In this document: positions 1-7,833 of the stretch, piece after piece | Layout: each line of letters starts with the position of its first letter | Position numbering within the stretch: position 1 is the first letter of the stretch | NCBI RefSeq assembly: GCF_014697585.1 | Contig: NZ_JACJSB010000007.1 | Span: 62,001-126,000 of the forward strand | Direction of reading: 5' to 3' | Source: Dolichospermum sp. FACHB-1091 | GTDB lineage: Bacteria > Cyanobacteriota > Cyanobacteriia > Cyanobacteriales > Nostocaceae | DNA: 64,000 nucleotides | Made by a program: the position numbers and the translations under genes | Notes under the pieces: model-generated | What the model was told of the DNA's origin: nothing | The model's database searches: none | The model's input: only the letters and a program-made list of their open reading frames with translations

Positions 1-306
1 TTGTAAAGTAGGATTTAAAGGGATATTTTCTTCTCCACGAATTACTCCAATAGTGCGGAAACCAAATATATTTCCTGCGGCTGCGGTAGCATAAATATGA
101 TTAGAATAAGCACCACCAAAGGTCAGAATTGTGGATAAATTTCTCTGTTTAGCTTCGACAAGGTTATATTTTAGCTTAAACCATTTATTACCGTTAATTT
201 GGGTGTGCATGAGATCAAGCCGCAAGATGTATAATTTCACATTTGCTTTATCTGCAATTTGACTATTAATTTTTTGAATGAGTGGTGGAAAAAAAATTGA
301 CGACAT
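1..306 (-). CDS. PLP-dependent ACC deaminase/D-cysteine desulfhydrase family protein, N-terminal part
   Basis: The gene starts at an ATG at 306 and runs leftward off the window edge; 102 residues are visible. The segment NGNKWFKLKYN, around residues 38-48, matches the pyridoxal-phosphate lysine region of the ACC deaminase/D-cysteine desulfhydrase family. FGGAYSNHIYATAAAG, about 25 residues later, matches the family's phosphate- and substrate-binding Ser-Asn-His loop. Members are cytosolic PLP lyases or deaminases of small amino acids; the precise substrate cannot be told from this fragment. It is divergent from the flavin-oxidase-like gene at 355, and only about 48 bp separate the two starts, so their promoters must overlap. 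No frameshift is seen in the visible part. Confidence 0.8.
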   Translation of the reverse strand, partial: MSSIFFPPLIQKINSQIADKANVKLYILRLDLMHTQINGNKWFKLKYNLVEAKQRNLSTILTFGGAYSNHIYATAAAGNIFGFRTIGVIRGEENIPLNPTLQ

Positions 307-354
307 TTCCAAAAAAGGTTATTATTTACTATAATAGTACCAAATAGCAAGTTT

Positions 355-921
355 ATGGCTAAAGTTTTTGATTTTATCAACGAAGAATTACAAAAGTTTA
401 TTATTACTCAAAAAATATTTTTTGTGGGAACTGCACCTCTGAGTTCTACAGGTCATGTTAACCTTTCTCCCAAGGGTTTAGACAGTTTTCGCATTCTTTC
501 CCCCCACCGAGTTGGTTATTTAGATGTAACAGGTAGTGGTAACGAAACATCTGCTCATTTACAGGAAAATGGACGGATAACCTTGATGTTTTGCGCTTTT
601 CAAGAGCCGGCTTGTATTCTCCGTCTTTATGGTCAGGGACAAACTATTTTACCAGATTCTCCTGACTGGAATTTTCTCTATCCTTTATTTCCTCCTCTTC
701 CGGGAACTCGACAAATTATTATTGCAGATATTGAACGAGTACAAACTTCCTGTGGGTTTGGTGTTCCCCTCTATGAATATCTTGGACAAAGAGATACTTT
801 AGTTAATTGGGCTAGTAAAAAAGGGGAAGAAGGAGTTAAGGAATATCAACAAAAGAAAAATCTTATGAGTATTGATGGCTTATCAACTCCTTTGAGTAAA
901 TCCCATAATTTAGGTGATTAA
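355..921 (+). CDS. Pyridoxamine 5'-phosphate oxidase family (FMN-binding split-barrel) protein
   Basis: A 188-residue protein beginning MAKVFDFINEELQKFI. The early segment FFVGTAPLSSTGHVNLSPKG (about 23-42) is the usual strand-loop of PNPOx-like split-barrel flavoproteins. It is followed by a TGSGNETSAHL helix start and an ITLMFCAFQEPACILRLYG strand, which normally contact FMN at the dimer interface. These proteins are cytosolic oxidoreductases that use FMN or F420, and most single-domain cyanobacterial members have no assigned substrate. The gene is divergent from the PLP enzyme at 306. A GNAT remnant and Hfq follow downstream. It looks intact, with a normal length for the family. I am sure of the fold class, not of the substrate. 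Confidence 0.8.
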   Translation: MAKVFDFINEELQKFIITQKIFFVGTAPLSSTGHVNLSPKGLDSFRILSPHRVGYLDVTGSGNETSAHLQENGRITLMFCAFQEPACILRLYGQGQTILPDSPDWNFLYPLFPPLPGTRQIIIADIERVQTSCGFGVPLYEYLGQRDTLVNWASKKGEEGVKEYQQKKNLMSIDGLSTPLSKSHNLGD

Positions 922-934
922 TAAAATTAAAATT

Positions 935-1108
935 ATGAATTACCAGGTAGTTAACCAATTGAATGAAATCCAAATTCCCCAACTTGTAGAATTATATGAA
1001 ATTGGAACTATCTGTCATGTTCATCGGGATACCTCAAGCTTTGGTGTCGTTACCTTGATCTTGCGTTTTCCCCTTCTTTTTTGCTACCCCAACTCACATA
1101 AGGCGTAA
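935..1108 (+). pseudogene. Remnant of a GNAT N-acetyltransferase (N-terminal stub)
   Basis: The ATG at 935 opens a 57-residue frame. Its first part, MNYQVVNQLNEIQIPQLVELYE, resembles the N-terminal helix of small cyanobacterial GNAT acetyltransferases, which usually continue into a full acetyl-CoA-binding domain of about 130-150 residues. Here the similarity stops after about 22 codons, and the rest of the frame is unlike any GNAT core, with no R/Q-x-x-G-x-G/A loop. I therefore read it as a decayed gene. The assignment rests on a short segment and remembered family appearance, so confidence is modest. Confidence 0.4.
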
Positions 1109-1111
1109 TGT

Positions 1112-1336
1112 ATGACAATTAATCAATTTGATACATCTTTACCTAGCATTCGCCAAGTCCAGAAGTGGATTAGAGAAAAAGTGAAAGTTGAATTTAAGTT
1201 AATAACTGATGATTTAATCACGGGTCGGGTATTTTGGCAAGATCACAATTGTATATGTATTTTGAATGACAATAATGAGAATATTACACTTTGGAGACAG
1301 GCGATCGCCTACATGAAACCACTTATTGATGAGTAG
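1112..1336 (+). CDS. hfq: Hfq-like Sm protein (cyanobacterial type)
   Basis: A 74-residue protein beginning MTINQFDTSLPSIRQVQ. Cyanobacterial Hfq typically starts this way, with an FDTSLPS segment leading into the N-terminal helix. The Sm1 strands follow as VEFKLITDDLITGRVFWQD, then an Sm2-like strand near CICILNDNNENITLWRQAIAYMKP. The canonical enterobacterial KH motif is absent, as is usual for this lineage. In Synechocystis the Hfq homologue is needed for phototaxis and associates with the pilus ATPase PilB, rather than acting as a classical RNA chaperone; that is established for the family, not shown here. The gene lies between the GNAT remnant and htpG. The ATG at 1112 gives the expected family length. 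Confidence 0.85.
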   Translation: MTINQFDTSLPSIRQVQKWIREKVKVEFKLITDDLITGRVFWQDHNCICILNDNNENITLWRQAIAYMKPLIDE

Positions 1337-1491
1337 TAAAATACCACAATTAATATAATTATTTAAAATCATCCTGATGGTAGTGTAATCCGAATCATAA
1401 TTAACAGGTATTCCTAACCCCAAAAAAGATAAAATCACGGAAAATTGATTTTCATGAATTATCAGCAAGCAACCAAAACCGACGGATAACT

Positions 1492-3447
1492 ATGCTAGAA
1501 CAAGGTAACATCAGTATTCATACTGATAATATTTTCCCAATTATCAAGAAATCTCTTTACTCAGATCATCAAATCTTCTTGCGGGAACTGGTATCTAACG
1601 GGGTAGACGCTATTCAAAAGTTAAATATGGTGTCCCGTGCTGGTGAATATAATGGTGAAATTGGTGAACCAGAAATTTCCATTAGCATTGATAAAGACAA
1701 CAAAACTCTCTCCATTACTGATAATGGTATCGGAATGACAGCGGAGGAAGTAAAAAAATATATTAACCAAGTTGCTTTCTCTAGCGCTGAGGAGTTTATT
1801 CAAAAGTATGAGGGAAAAGCAGACCAACCGATTATCGGTCATTTCGGTTTGGGTTTCTACTCTTCTTTTATGGTCGCCAAGCAAGTACAAATTGATACCC
1901 TTTCATACAAAGAAGGCGCACAAGCAGTACGTTGGACTTGTGATGGTTCTCCCAAGTTTGTTTTAGAGGAGTCTTCACGCACTACACGGGGAACTACAAT
2001 TATTCTCAGCTTGGAAGGGGAAGAGGAGGAATTTTTAGAACCAGCACGAATCAAGAATCTTGTCAAGACCTATTGTGATTTTATGCCGGTTCCCATTAAA
2101 ATGGATGGGGAAACTTTAAATAAACAAAAGGCTGCATGGCGTGATTCTCCCAGTAGTCTTACGAAAGAAGACTATTTAGAATTTTACCGCTATTTGTATC
2201 CTTTTCAGGAAGAACCCTTGCTATGGGTACATTTGAATACAGATTATCCCTTTGTAATTAACGGTATTCTCTATTTTCCGAAAATGCGTCCTGATGTAGA
2301 TGTTACCAAGGGACAAATTAAATTATTCTGTAATCAGGTGTTTGTTAGTGACAATTGTGAGGAAATTATTCCTCAGTTTTTAATGCCGATGCGGGGTGTA
2401 ATTGATAGCACTGATATTCCTTTAAATGTTTCTAGAAGTGCTTTACAAGGCGATCGCACCATTAAGAGAATAGGAGATTATATTGCCAAGAAAGTCGGCG
2501 ATAGACTCAAAGAATTATACCGCGATGATCGCAAACAATACGTAACAGCCTGGAAAGATTTGGGAACATTCGTCAAATTCGGTGTTCTGAATGATGATAA
2601 ATTCAAAAAACAAGTAGAAGATATCATCGTTTTCCGCACCACAGCTAAATTAGAAGCCGCAGCAACGGTTGAAGTTCAAACCGCTGAAGATGATGCTTGG
2701 CAAGATGTCACCTCAGCTAATCGTGTTAATTTACCATACGTTACTCTGAAAGAATACTTGGAACGTAATAAGGAGCGCCACGAAAATAAAGTATTTTATA
2801 GCACCGATGAAGTCAGTCAGTCCACTTATATTGAACTGCACAAAAATCAAGGTTTAGAAGTCCTATTTATGGACTCCTTTATTGATACCCACTTTATTAA
2901 CTTCCTAGAACAAGAATATCGGGATGTTAAATTTACACGGGTGGACTCAGATTTAGATAATACCCTTCTAGAGGACAAAACTGGTGAAATTGTTGATCCT
3001 ACGACCAACAAAACCAAAGGAGAAGTTATCAAAGAACTATTTGAGAAGGCGCTGAACAAGCCAAAATTGAACATCCGTACTGAGTCACTGAAATCTGATG
3101 ACCCCCAAGGAACACCACCAGCAATGGTATTATTACCGGAATTTCTGCGTCGGATGCGGGAAATGACCGCTATGATGCAGCAGGAAACCGCTGAATTTCC
3201 TGAAGAACATATTCTGCTAGTAAATACTGCCCACCCATTAATTCAAAACTTGGTTAATCTCAATCAAGGTAGTATTATTCACAGTGATGGTGTATCGCCA
3301 ACGAGTCAATTAGTGACAATGATTTGTCAGCACGTTTACGATTTGGCGCTGATGTCTCAAAAAGGCTTTAATGCTGATGGAATGAAATCCTTTGTAGAAC
3401 GTTCTAATGATGTGCTAACTAAGCTAACGGAACAAGCAAGTAAATAA
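1492..3447 (+). CDS. htpG: Molecular chaperone HtpG (Hsp90)
   Basis: A 651-residue cytosolic ATP-dependent chaperone of full family length. The GHKL ATPase motifs are all present: RELVSN (31-36) with the catalytic glutamate, DNGIG (77-81), and the ATP-lid motif GHFGLGFYS (116-124). The middle domain contains the ALQGDRTIKRIG region, and the C-terminal dimerisation domain runs to the end. Cyanobacterial HtpG supports heat, cold and oxidative stress tolerance and binds phycobilisome linker and tetrapyrrole-pathway clients. The gene stands alone, about 155 bp after hfq. I see no CIRCE-type inverted repeat upstream. One small deviation is NGVDAI in place of the commoner NAVDAI in the first motif. 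Confidence 0.97.
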   Translation: MLEQGNISIHTDNIFPIIKKSLYSDHQIFLRELVSNGVDAIQKLNMVSRAGEYNGEIGEPEISISIDKDNKTLSITDNGIGMTAEEVKKYINQVAFSSAEEFIQKYEGKADQPIIGHFGLGFYSSFMVAKQVQIDTLSYKEGAQAVRWTCDGSPKFVLEESSRTTRGTTIILSLEGEEEEFLEPARIKNLVKTYCDFMPVPIKMDGETLNKQKAAWRDSPSSLTKEDYLEFYRYLYPFQEEPLLWVHLNTDYPFVINGILYFPKMRPDVDVTKGQIKLFCNQVFVSDNCEEIIPQFLMPMRGVIDSTDIPLNVSRSALQGDRTIKRIGDYIAKKVGDRLKELYRDDRKQYVTAWKDLGTFVKFGVLNDDKFKKQVEDIIVFRTTAKLEAAATVEVQTAEDDAWQDVTSANRVNLPYVTLKEYLERNKERHENKVFYSTDEVSQSTYIELHKNQGLEVLFMDSFIDTHFINFLEQEYRDVKFTRVDSDLDNTLLEDKTGEIVDPTTNKTKGEVIKELFEKALNKPKLNIRTESLKSDDPQGTPPAMVLLPEFLRRMREMTAMMQQETAEFPEEHILLVNTAHPLIQNLVNLNQGSIIHSDGVSPTSQLVTMICQHVYDLALMSQKGFNADGMKSFVERSNDVLTKLTEQASK

Positions 3448-3626
3448 CTCAAGTTGCTAGTTATCTGGTTGAGGCTGGTAATGGGTAATGGGTCATTGGT
3501 GAGTAATTTTCCCTTTTAATCCTGTAAATCCTTTGATCCTGGACATCCTGAACCAGACATTTTCCCTAACTAGCAACTTATGTGATTTAATGTAGGGGTC
3601 TTAGGGGTTATATTGGGTTGCTGGAT

Positions 3627-3992
3627 ATGATTCTCACCGAGTCGGCTATTCGGGCTTTAAAAAAGGGATTATTATTTTAACATCAGCTAAATATTTGAAA
3701 CTTCCAATTATAAAGGTTGTAGAAAATAAAGATTTAATATTAGGACTTACGCACAAGTCACGGAATAATGAACCACGTTCGCGGAGCGTCCCGTCAGGGA
3801 TAGGAACGAAGAGAACGAAGAAAAGAGGGTTTGAGAGATATTTTGCGTAAGTCCTGAATATAAAGTATTCATTTTGCTGAGTGTCCTAATTGTGGGGCTA
3901 GGTTTAAAGTTCCGGCTTTGTGGGTTGATGGTTGGTGTCAAAGGTGTTTTATGCCGTTTGGGGAAATGGTAGAACATCAGAAGAGAATTTAA
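3627..3992 (+). pseudogene. Zinc-ribbon protein gene broken by a frameshift and a small element
   Basis: Two coding pieces of one gene can be followed. The first reads MILTESAIRALKKG and then, after a one-base shift in an A-run near 3658-3665, continues as IIILTSAKYLKLPIIKVVENK. It is interrupted at 3742 by a 114 bp palindromic-ended insert. After the insert, 3870-3992 encodes a C-terminal tail with CPNCGARF and WCQRCFMPFGE, two Cys-X2-Cys pairs typical of a zinc ribbon, ending at the TAA at 3990. The whole resembles a small cyanobacterial hypothetical protein of roughly 80 residues, but I cannot name a function. Both lesions indicate that it is dead. Confidence 0.6.
3742..3855. mobile_element. 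114 bp MITE-like element with AGGACTTACGCA termini
   Basis: The insert has a perfect 12 bp terminal inverted repeat: AGGACTTACGCA at 3742 and TGCGTAAGTCCT ending at 3855. The motif AATAT lies within a base or two outside each end and may be a target duplication. Inside is a second palindromic repeat around 3777-3806 (TTCGCGGAGCGTCCC...GGATAGGAAC), of a kind common in Nostocales. It encodes no transposase, so it would have moved in trans. It splits the zinc-ribbon pseudogene. Confidence 0.7.
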
Positions 3993-4357
3993 GATATATT
4001 AAGAGCGTTAGCGTAGCTCATCATAGATATCCCTTGCCCTCTCCTGTAGATATGGGAATTTTGATATGCTAGATTAAGATTAAAAACTAGCGATATTAGG
4101 CTTGTAAGTCTATTATTACAGCCATTTCAGACTTATGGAGAATTGCCAGAGCATCAAGCCCTTGTTTAATATATATTTAAAATTCGTTGCAATTTTTCCG
4201 TAAAATGGTGCATTCTTAGGATGATATAGATATAGCATTGAGGCAGTAGCCGAGATTTTTTCCTTTGCTTGAGTAGTATTGGTACAACTGCTTGATAGGA
4301 AGGGATAGTATAGCTCTGCTTTAGCGTTCTTGGCTTATAGTGAGGTTGGGTTATCTA
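3993..4357. other. Intergenic region, no gene recognised
   Basis: About 365 bp lie between the zinc-ribbon remnant and the unknown trio. The region is AT-rich, contains a GAGCGTTAGCGTAGCTC palindrome near 4003-4019, and shows no convincing reading frame. It presumably holds the promoter of the downstream operon. A GAGGTTGGG purine-rich tract at 4342-4350 lies just before the ATG at 4358. Confidence 0.5.
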
Positions 4358-5047
4358 ATGCTCAGTAAAAATGTGGAGGTTCGAGACTTTTCAATGGTGT
4401 TGGTGGCAGAAAACGCTAACCCATCTATTTTAAATCCTGACTTTTTGAAGTACAACCATATTGTACCTGATGACTGGGAGTTAGCAATGCCGCCAATCTG
4501 TACTCCTCCGGTGTCTCAAGTTGTTTATAAAAATGGAGTGAATATTGTAGCTCAACCAGATAAAATTTCATTTGGGGAGTTTATTGATACTGAAAAAATT
4601 TATAAAATACCAGAAATTAGTAGTAAATTTGTGGATGTAGTTCCTAATCTTAATTATCAAGCAATAGGAATTAATGTTAATGCTCATATTTTGGTTGAAC
4701 AAAAAAATAAAGAACAAGATATTGTTTTAACTAAATTGATAGCCGCTGGTAAATGGAAAAATTTTCTAGGAAAATCTCCTCATACAGTTGTTCAGTTTGT
4801 TTATCAATTTGAAGACAGTAATTTCACTATTGCTATTCAAGAAGCTTTGATGCAAAATATACCTAATAATGAGCAAACACCAATTATGACTTTTGCGGCT
4901 AATTTTCACCGACAATTAATAGGTATTAATCTTCAAGAAAAAACCGCTCATCTCAAAAAAGTTATACAATCATATCAGTCTGATTTAAATAATTTTATTT
5001 CTTTCATTGAAGAAGATTTTTTAGTTGACTTCGAGGAACAATCATGA
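4358..5047 (+). CDS. Conserved-type hypothetical protein, first gene of an overlapping trio
   Basis: I chose the ATG at 4358 over an in-frame GTG at 4340 because a GAGG tract (4342-4345) sits at a usable distance upstream; this gives 229 residues. The protein is soluble, with no signal peptide or membrane segment. Visible features are HIVPDDWELA around residue 30, a repeated N-GVNIV/GINVN pattern, and a C-terminal charged stretch that may form a helix (KKVIQSYQSDLNNF). I do not recognise a characterised family. The TGA overlaps the next ATG (ATGA at 5044-5047), so translation is probably coupled. With the following two genes it forms a compact operon whose role is unknown. Confidence 0.75.
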   Translation: MLSKNVEVRDFSMVLVAENANPSILNPDFLKYNHIVPDDWELAMPPICTPPVSQVVYKNGVNIVAQPDKISFGEFIDTEKIYKIPEISSKFVDVVPNLNYQAIGINVNAHILVEQKNKEQDIVLTKLIAAGKWKNFLGKSPHTVVQFVYQFEDSNFTIAIQEALMQNIPNNEQTPIMTFAANFHRQLIGINLQEKTAHLKKVIQSYQSDLNNFISFIEEDFLVDFEEQS

Positions 5048-5688
5048 ACAGAAACTCTTGGGGCAACATCTATATACAACACACACAGCAGCCTGATACT
5101 GCTTCCATCCGCAGCATTGGCAGACAGATTCCTATTATCTATTCTGTTACCTTTAAAAAGGCTGGCATTCCTCAGATTTCACCTGCTGCAAAAGCTGCAT
5201 TAGTAAAATATTTATCTTTTAGTGGCGGTTATGCAATAAATAATGCCTCATTATTTATTGATTCGCGGAAACAAGAAGAATTCGATTGGCAAAAAAATAG
5301 AAATGCTTATCAAAGAATTATTCATTTATCAGATTTAGAAGATAAATGGGATGGTTATAATGCTCCTCAGTTTTCTAAACAGCAAATTGATTTATCCCTG
5401 ACTCTTTACTCCCACCTTCGCAGCTATTCTATTGATAGAAATATTGATTTTGACAAGATAGAGCCATTTGTTGCTCCTTGCTCGGATGGTATGATTTTAT
5501 TTGAATGGTCAGGTAAACGCTTTCCAAATAAGCAATTAGAACTTTATGTTCCTATTTCAGCGGAGCATCCTTTTGAATTTTTGAAGACTGAAGGTAATTC
5601 AGAAGTTGAAGGAGAGTTCAATTTAGATGAGTTGTATCCTATACTAGATTGGCTATTTAATTTTGATTACTTACTGATAAATGGCTAA
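5044..5688 (+). CDS. Hypothetical protein with W-D-G-Y ... D-G ... E-W motif, second gene of trio
   Basis: A 214-residue soluble protein. The central part reads LEDKWDGYNAPQFS (about 98-111) and, about 45 residues later, PFVAPCSDGMILFEWSGK. This pairing of a W-D-G-Y segment with a P..DG...EW segment occurs in many short uncharacterised bacterial proteins I have seen, often beside accessory genes, but I know no biochemical role. There are no membrane segments. The start overlaps the previous stop by 4 bp, and its end overlaps the next gene by 8 bp. Such overlaps usually mean a fixed stoichiometry, perhaps a protein complex; that is inference. Confidence 0.75.
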   Translation: MNRNSWGNIYIQHTQQPDTASIRSIGRQIPIIYSVTFKKAGIPQISPAAKAALVKYLSFSGGYAINNASLFIDSRKQEEFDWQKNRNAYQRIIHLSDLEDKWDGYNAPQFSKQQIDLSLTLYSHLRSYSIDRNIDFDKIEPFVAPCSDGMILFEWSGKRFPNKQLELYVPISAEHPFEFLKTEGNSEVEGEFNLDELYPILDWLFNFDYLLING

Positions 5689-6046
5689 ACTTCATCAAGT
5701 TAACTCTTCTGATAAGCTGTTGAGATGGCTTCATCCTGGTCAATTTGATTGGGATGAAAAAAGGCCAACTTCAGCAGCTTTTAAAGATGATGAAATGTCT
5801 GTTGATATATTGTGTTTGACAACTATACAAGAAAGTTATGATAGAGCCAAAAAAATAGGTAAAAATGCTGTGGTTTCTATACCTGCGGAATTAGTTATAG
5901 AAAAAGGTCTAGAAGTAAAACATGATCCTGTTGATGGTAATGATGCTCATGCTGTAATTTTAGGAAAGAAAACTAAATCAATTGCTAAATTTTTAGCTAC
6001 TAACTGTGAGGTAGAAATTTATCCGTCTGAAGATGAGCCTAGTTAA
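5681..6046 (+). CDS. Hypothetical protein, third gene of trio
   Basis: A 121-residue soluble protein that starts 8 bp inside the previous gene. It reads GQFDWDEKRPTSAAFKDDEMS, then SVDILCLTTIQESYDRA, then KHDPVDGNDAHAVILGKKTK. The last segment, with HDP...N.AHA...GKKT, looks like a conserved core of a small uncharacterised family. I cannot assign a function. Its stop (6044-6046) overlaps by 4 bp the end of the convergent gene on the other strand, so there is no room for a terminator between them. Toxin-antitoxin, phage-defence or simple housekeeping roles are all possible, and nothing in the sequence decides. Confidence 0.7.
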   Translation: MAKLHQVNSSDKLLRWLHPGQFDWDEKRPTSAAFKDDEMSVDILCLTTIQESYDRAKKIGKNAVVSIPAELVIEKGLEVKHDPVDGNDAHAVILGKKTKSIAKFLATNCEVEIYPSEDEPS

Positions 6047-6474
6047 TTGCTACTTTCCGGTTCTTTTCCTTCTTGTTCACGAGTAAGACTCAAAGAGTCA
6101 AAAGGATATGGAATATTATTTACACAAAAAGGATATGGAATATTAGTTAAATAAATTTGTACTAAAACTATATCATGAGCTTTAGGAGTATTTTTTGATG
6201 CTAATTTAGCAGAGGCTAACTTCACTTTGCGTTCTTGAGTATTTCCTTTGATGATGTGATTGTGAATTGTCTCATGAGTAAAACCTGATGTCTTATCTAA
6301 CAATAAATCTGAAGAGTCTATCATACTTTCTAGGGAACAATCTGAAGTGAAATCATAGATAATTTCACCAGGAAATACAGTCGCTACAATAGAACAATCA
6401 TCTTGTTTTTGCTCAAGATAAGTTTCTGAAAGAATTATCTTGTTGTTAATTTCAAAGTTGCAGTCAAGTTTCAT
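6043..6474 (-). CDS. Hypothetical protein convergent to the unknown trio
   Basis: I place the start at the ATG at 6474, because an AAGGAG ribosome-binding site lies 6-12 bases upstream of it (about 6483-6488); the longer frame to 6492 begins with TTG and includes that site. This gives 143 residues, soluble and unrecognised. The tail repeats NIPYPF twice (TNIPYPFCVNNIPYPFDSL), suggesting a small internal duplication. It overlaps the end of the trio's last gene on the opposite strand by 4 bp. Function unknown. Confidence 0.6.
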   Translation of the reverse strand: MKLDCNFEINNKIILSETYLEQKQDDCSIVATVFPGEIIYDFTSDCSLESMIDSSDLLLDKTSGFTHETIHNHIIKGNTQERKVKLASAKLASKNTPKAHDIVLVQIYLTNIPYPFCVNNIPYPFDSLSLTREQEGKEPESSN

Positions 6475-6511
6475 CTGTTTTCTCCTTAACAATTAAAATA
6501 CCGATGGTTAA

Positions 6512-6691
6512 TTAGTTCACCGATTGTTTTTCTAGCTTAACCGCCAAATCTTGATAAATAACATCTAACCATACAGGAATCACAGCTTTACCTTCATCCA
6601 AAGATGCGTTAGCGAAGCGCGACCTAGGAATCGCTCTTTTCCTCTCAGATTCTACCAAAGAAAGCGAATCATCCTGTGATAACAACAACAT
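6512..6691 (-). CDS. Possible small protein carrying an inserted repeat (doubtful)
   Basis: An ATG at 6691, 20 bp downstream of the tRNA-Pro 3' end, opens a 59-residue frame starting [19 protein letters not shown]. The frame contains [12 protein letters not shown], encoded by the GCGTTAGCGAAGCGCGACCTAGG repeat at 6604-6626, which is a dispersed intergenic sequence. The ends ([17 protein letters not shown]) look protein-like. It could be a short real gene into which a repeat has been inserted in frame, or simply an open stretch. I do not recognise it. Confidence 0.3.
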   Translation of the reverse strand: MLLLSQDDSLSLVESERKRAIPRSRFANASLDEGKAVIPVWLDVIYQDLAVKLEKQSVN

Positions 6692-6710
6692 ATACTTCTT
6701 CCCCAGTAAA

Positions 6711-6784
6711 TCGGGATGACTGGATTCGAACCAGCGGCCCCTTCGTCCCGAACGAAGTGCGCTACCAAGCTGCGCCACATCCCG
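6711..6784 (-). tRNA. tRNA-Pro (anticodon CGG)
   Basis: Read on the minus strand, the 74 nt fold into a full cloverleaf. The acceptor stem is CGGGATG with CATCCCG plus an A discriminator. The D arm has GGCGCAGC...TGGTAGCGC, and the T arm has GCTGGTTCGAATCCAGT. The anticodon stem CTTCG/CGAAG encloses the loop TTCGGGA, so positions 34-36 are CGG, which reads the proline codon CCG. CCA is not encoded. Confidence 0.95.
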
Positions 6785-6909
6785 CCATAGAAATGGTAAT
6801 TTAAACCTATCATACCACAATTAGCAAAAAATAACAAATTTTTCTGCCGCCGGAGATGTCTTTGCTTGCTAGGATAAGACTTGTATAACTAAAATGGTAG
6901 AAGTAGACT

Positions 6910-7779
6910 GTGACTGTAAAACCGGACTGGTTGCGGGTAAAAGCACCTCAATGGGAGCGTGTTGGTAACGTTAAGGAGATTTTGCGGGATTTAGCCCTGA
7001 ATACCGTTTGCGAAGAAGCTTCTTGTCCTAACATTGGTGAATGCTTCAATGCTGGTACTGCTACATTTTTGATTATGGGTCCGGCTTGCACCAGAGCTTG
7101 TCCTTACTGTGATATTGACTTTGAAAAAAAACCCCAAGCATTAGATCCCACCGAACCTATAAGACTAGCGGAAGCAGTCAGACGAATGCAGCTTAATCAC
7201 GTCGTGATTACTTCCGTTAATCGAGATGATTTACCTGATGGTGGTGCATCTCAATTTGTTAAATGTATTCACGCTATTCATGATATTTCGCCTCATACTA
7301 CCATAGAAGTATTAATTCCTGATTTATGCGGTAATTGGCAAGCTTTAGAGATAATTCTCCAAGCTAAACCAGAGGTACTGAACCACAATACAGAAACTAT
7401 TTCCCGTTTATATCGTCGTGTGCGTCCCCAAGGTAATTATGAGCGGACTATGGAATTATTACAACGCTCCCGGCAAATTTCTCCTAAAACTTACACAAAA
7501 TCTGGTATTATGGTCGGCTTAGGTGAAACGGATGCAGAAGTGCGTCAAGTTATGGAAGACCTCAGAAGGGTAGATTGTGATATTTTGACAATTGGGCAAT
7601 ATCTCCAACCTACTCAAAAACACTTGCAGGTATCTGATTTTATTACACCAACACAGTTTGCAGCCTGGCAAACTTTTGGAGAAGAATTAGGATTTTTACA
7701 AGTTGTTTCTTCACCATTGACAAGAAGCTCCTATCATGCAGAGCAAGTCAGAGAATTAATGAAACGTTATCCAAGGTAA
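6910..7779 (+). CDS. lipA: Lipoyl synthase
   Basis: A radical SAM enzyme that inserts two sulfurs into protein-bound octanoyl groups to make lipoate for 2-oxoacid dehydrogenases and glycine cleavage H protein. Both iron-sulfur clusters are visible. The auxiliary cluster cysteines are 34, 39 and 45 ([12 protein letters not shown]), and the radical SAM motif CX3CX2C is at 60, 64 and 67 (CTRACPYC). The conserved RSSYHAE near the C terminus supplies the serine ligand typical of the auxiliary cluster. The 289-residue length is normal. The start is a GTG at 6910, giving [15 protein letters not shown], the usual family beginning. gpsA follows 54 bp downstream on the same strand. Confidence 0.97.
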   Translation: MTVKPDWLRVKAPQWERVGNVKEILRDLALNTVCEEASCPNIGECFNAGTATFLIMGPACTRACPYCDIDFEKKPQALDPTEPIRLAEAVRRMQLNHVVITSVNRDDLPDGGASQFVKCIHAIHDISPHTTIEVLIPDLCGNWQALEIILQAKPEVLNHNTETISRLYRRVRPQGNYERTMELLQRSRQISPKTYTKSGIMVGLGETDAEVRQVMEDLRRVDCDILTIGQYLQPTQKHLQVSDFITPTQFAAWQTFGEELGFLQVVSSPLTRSSYHAEQVRELMKRYPR

Positions 7780-7833
7780 CCCCTGGTGGTCGATTCTTAA
7801 CACCTATTTCCTATTCTCCATGAGTGAATCGAA

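Noticed and set aside
6652-6837. Open frames across the tRNA-Pro gene
   Set aside because: They read through a perfect tRNA cloverleaf and have no protein-like sequence.
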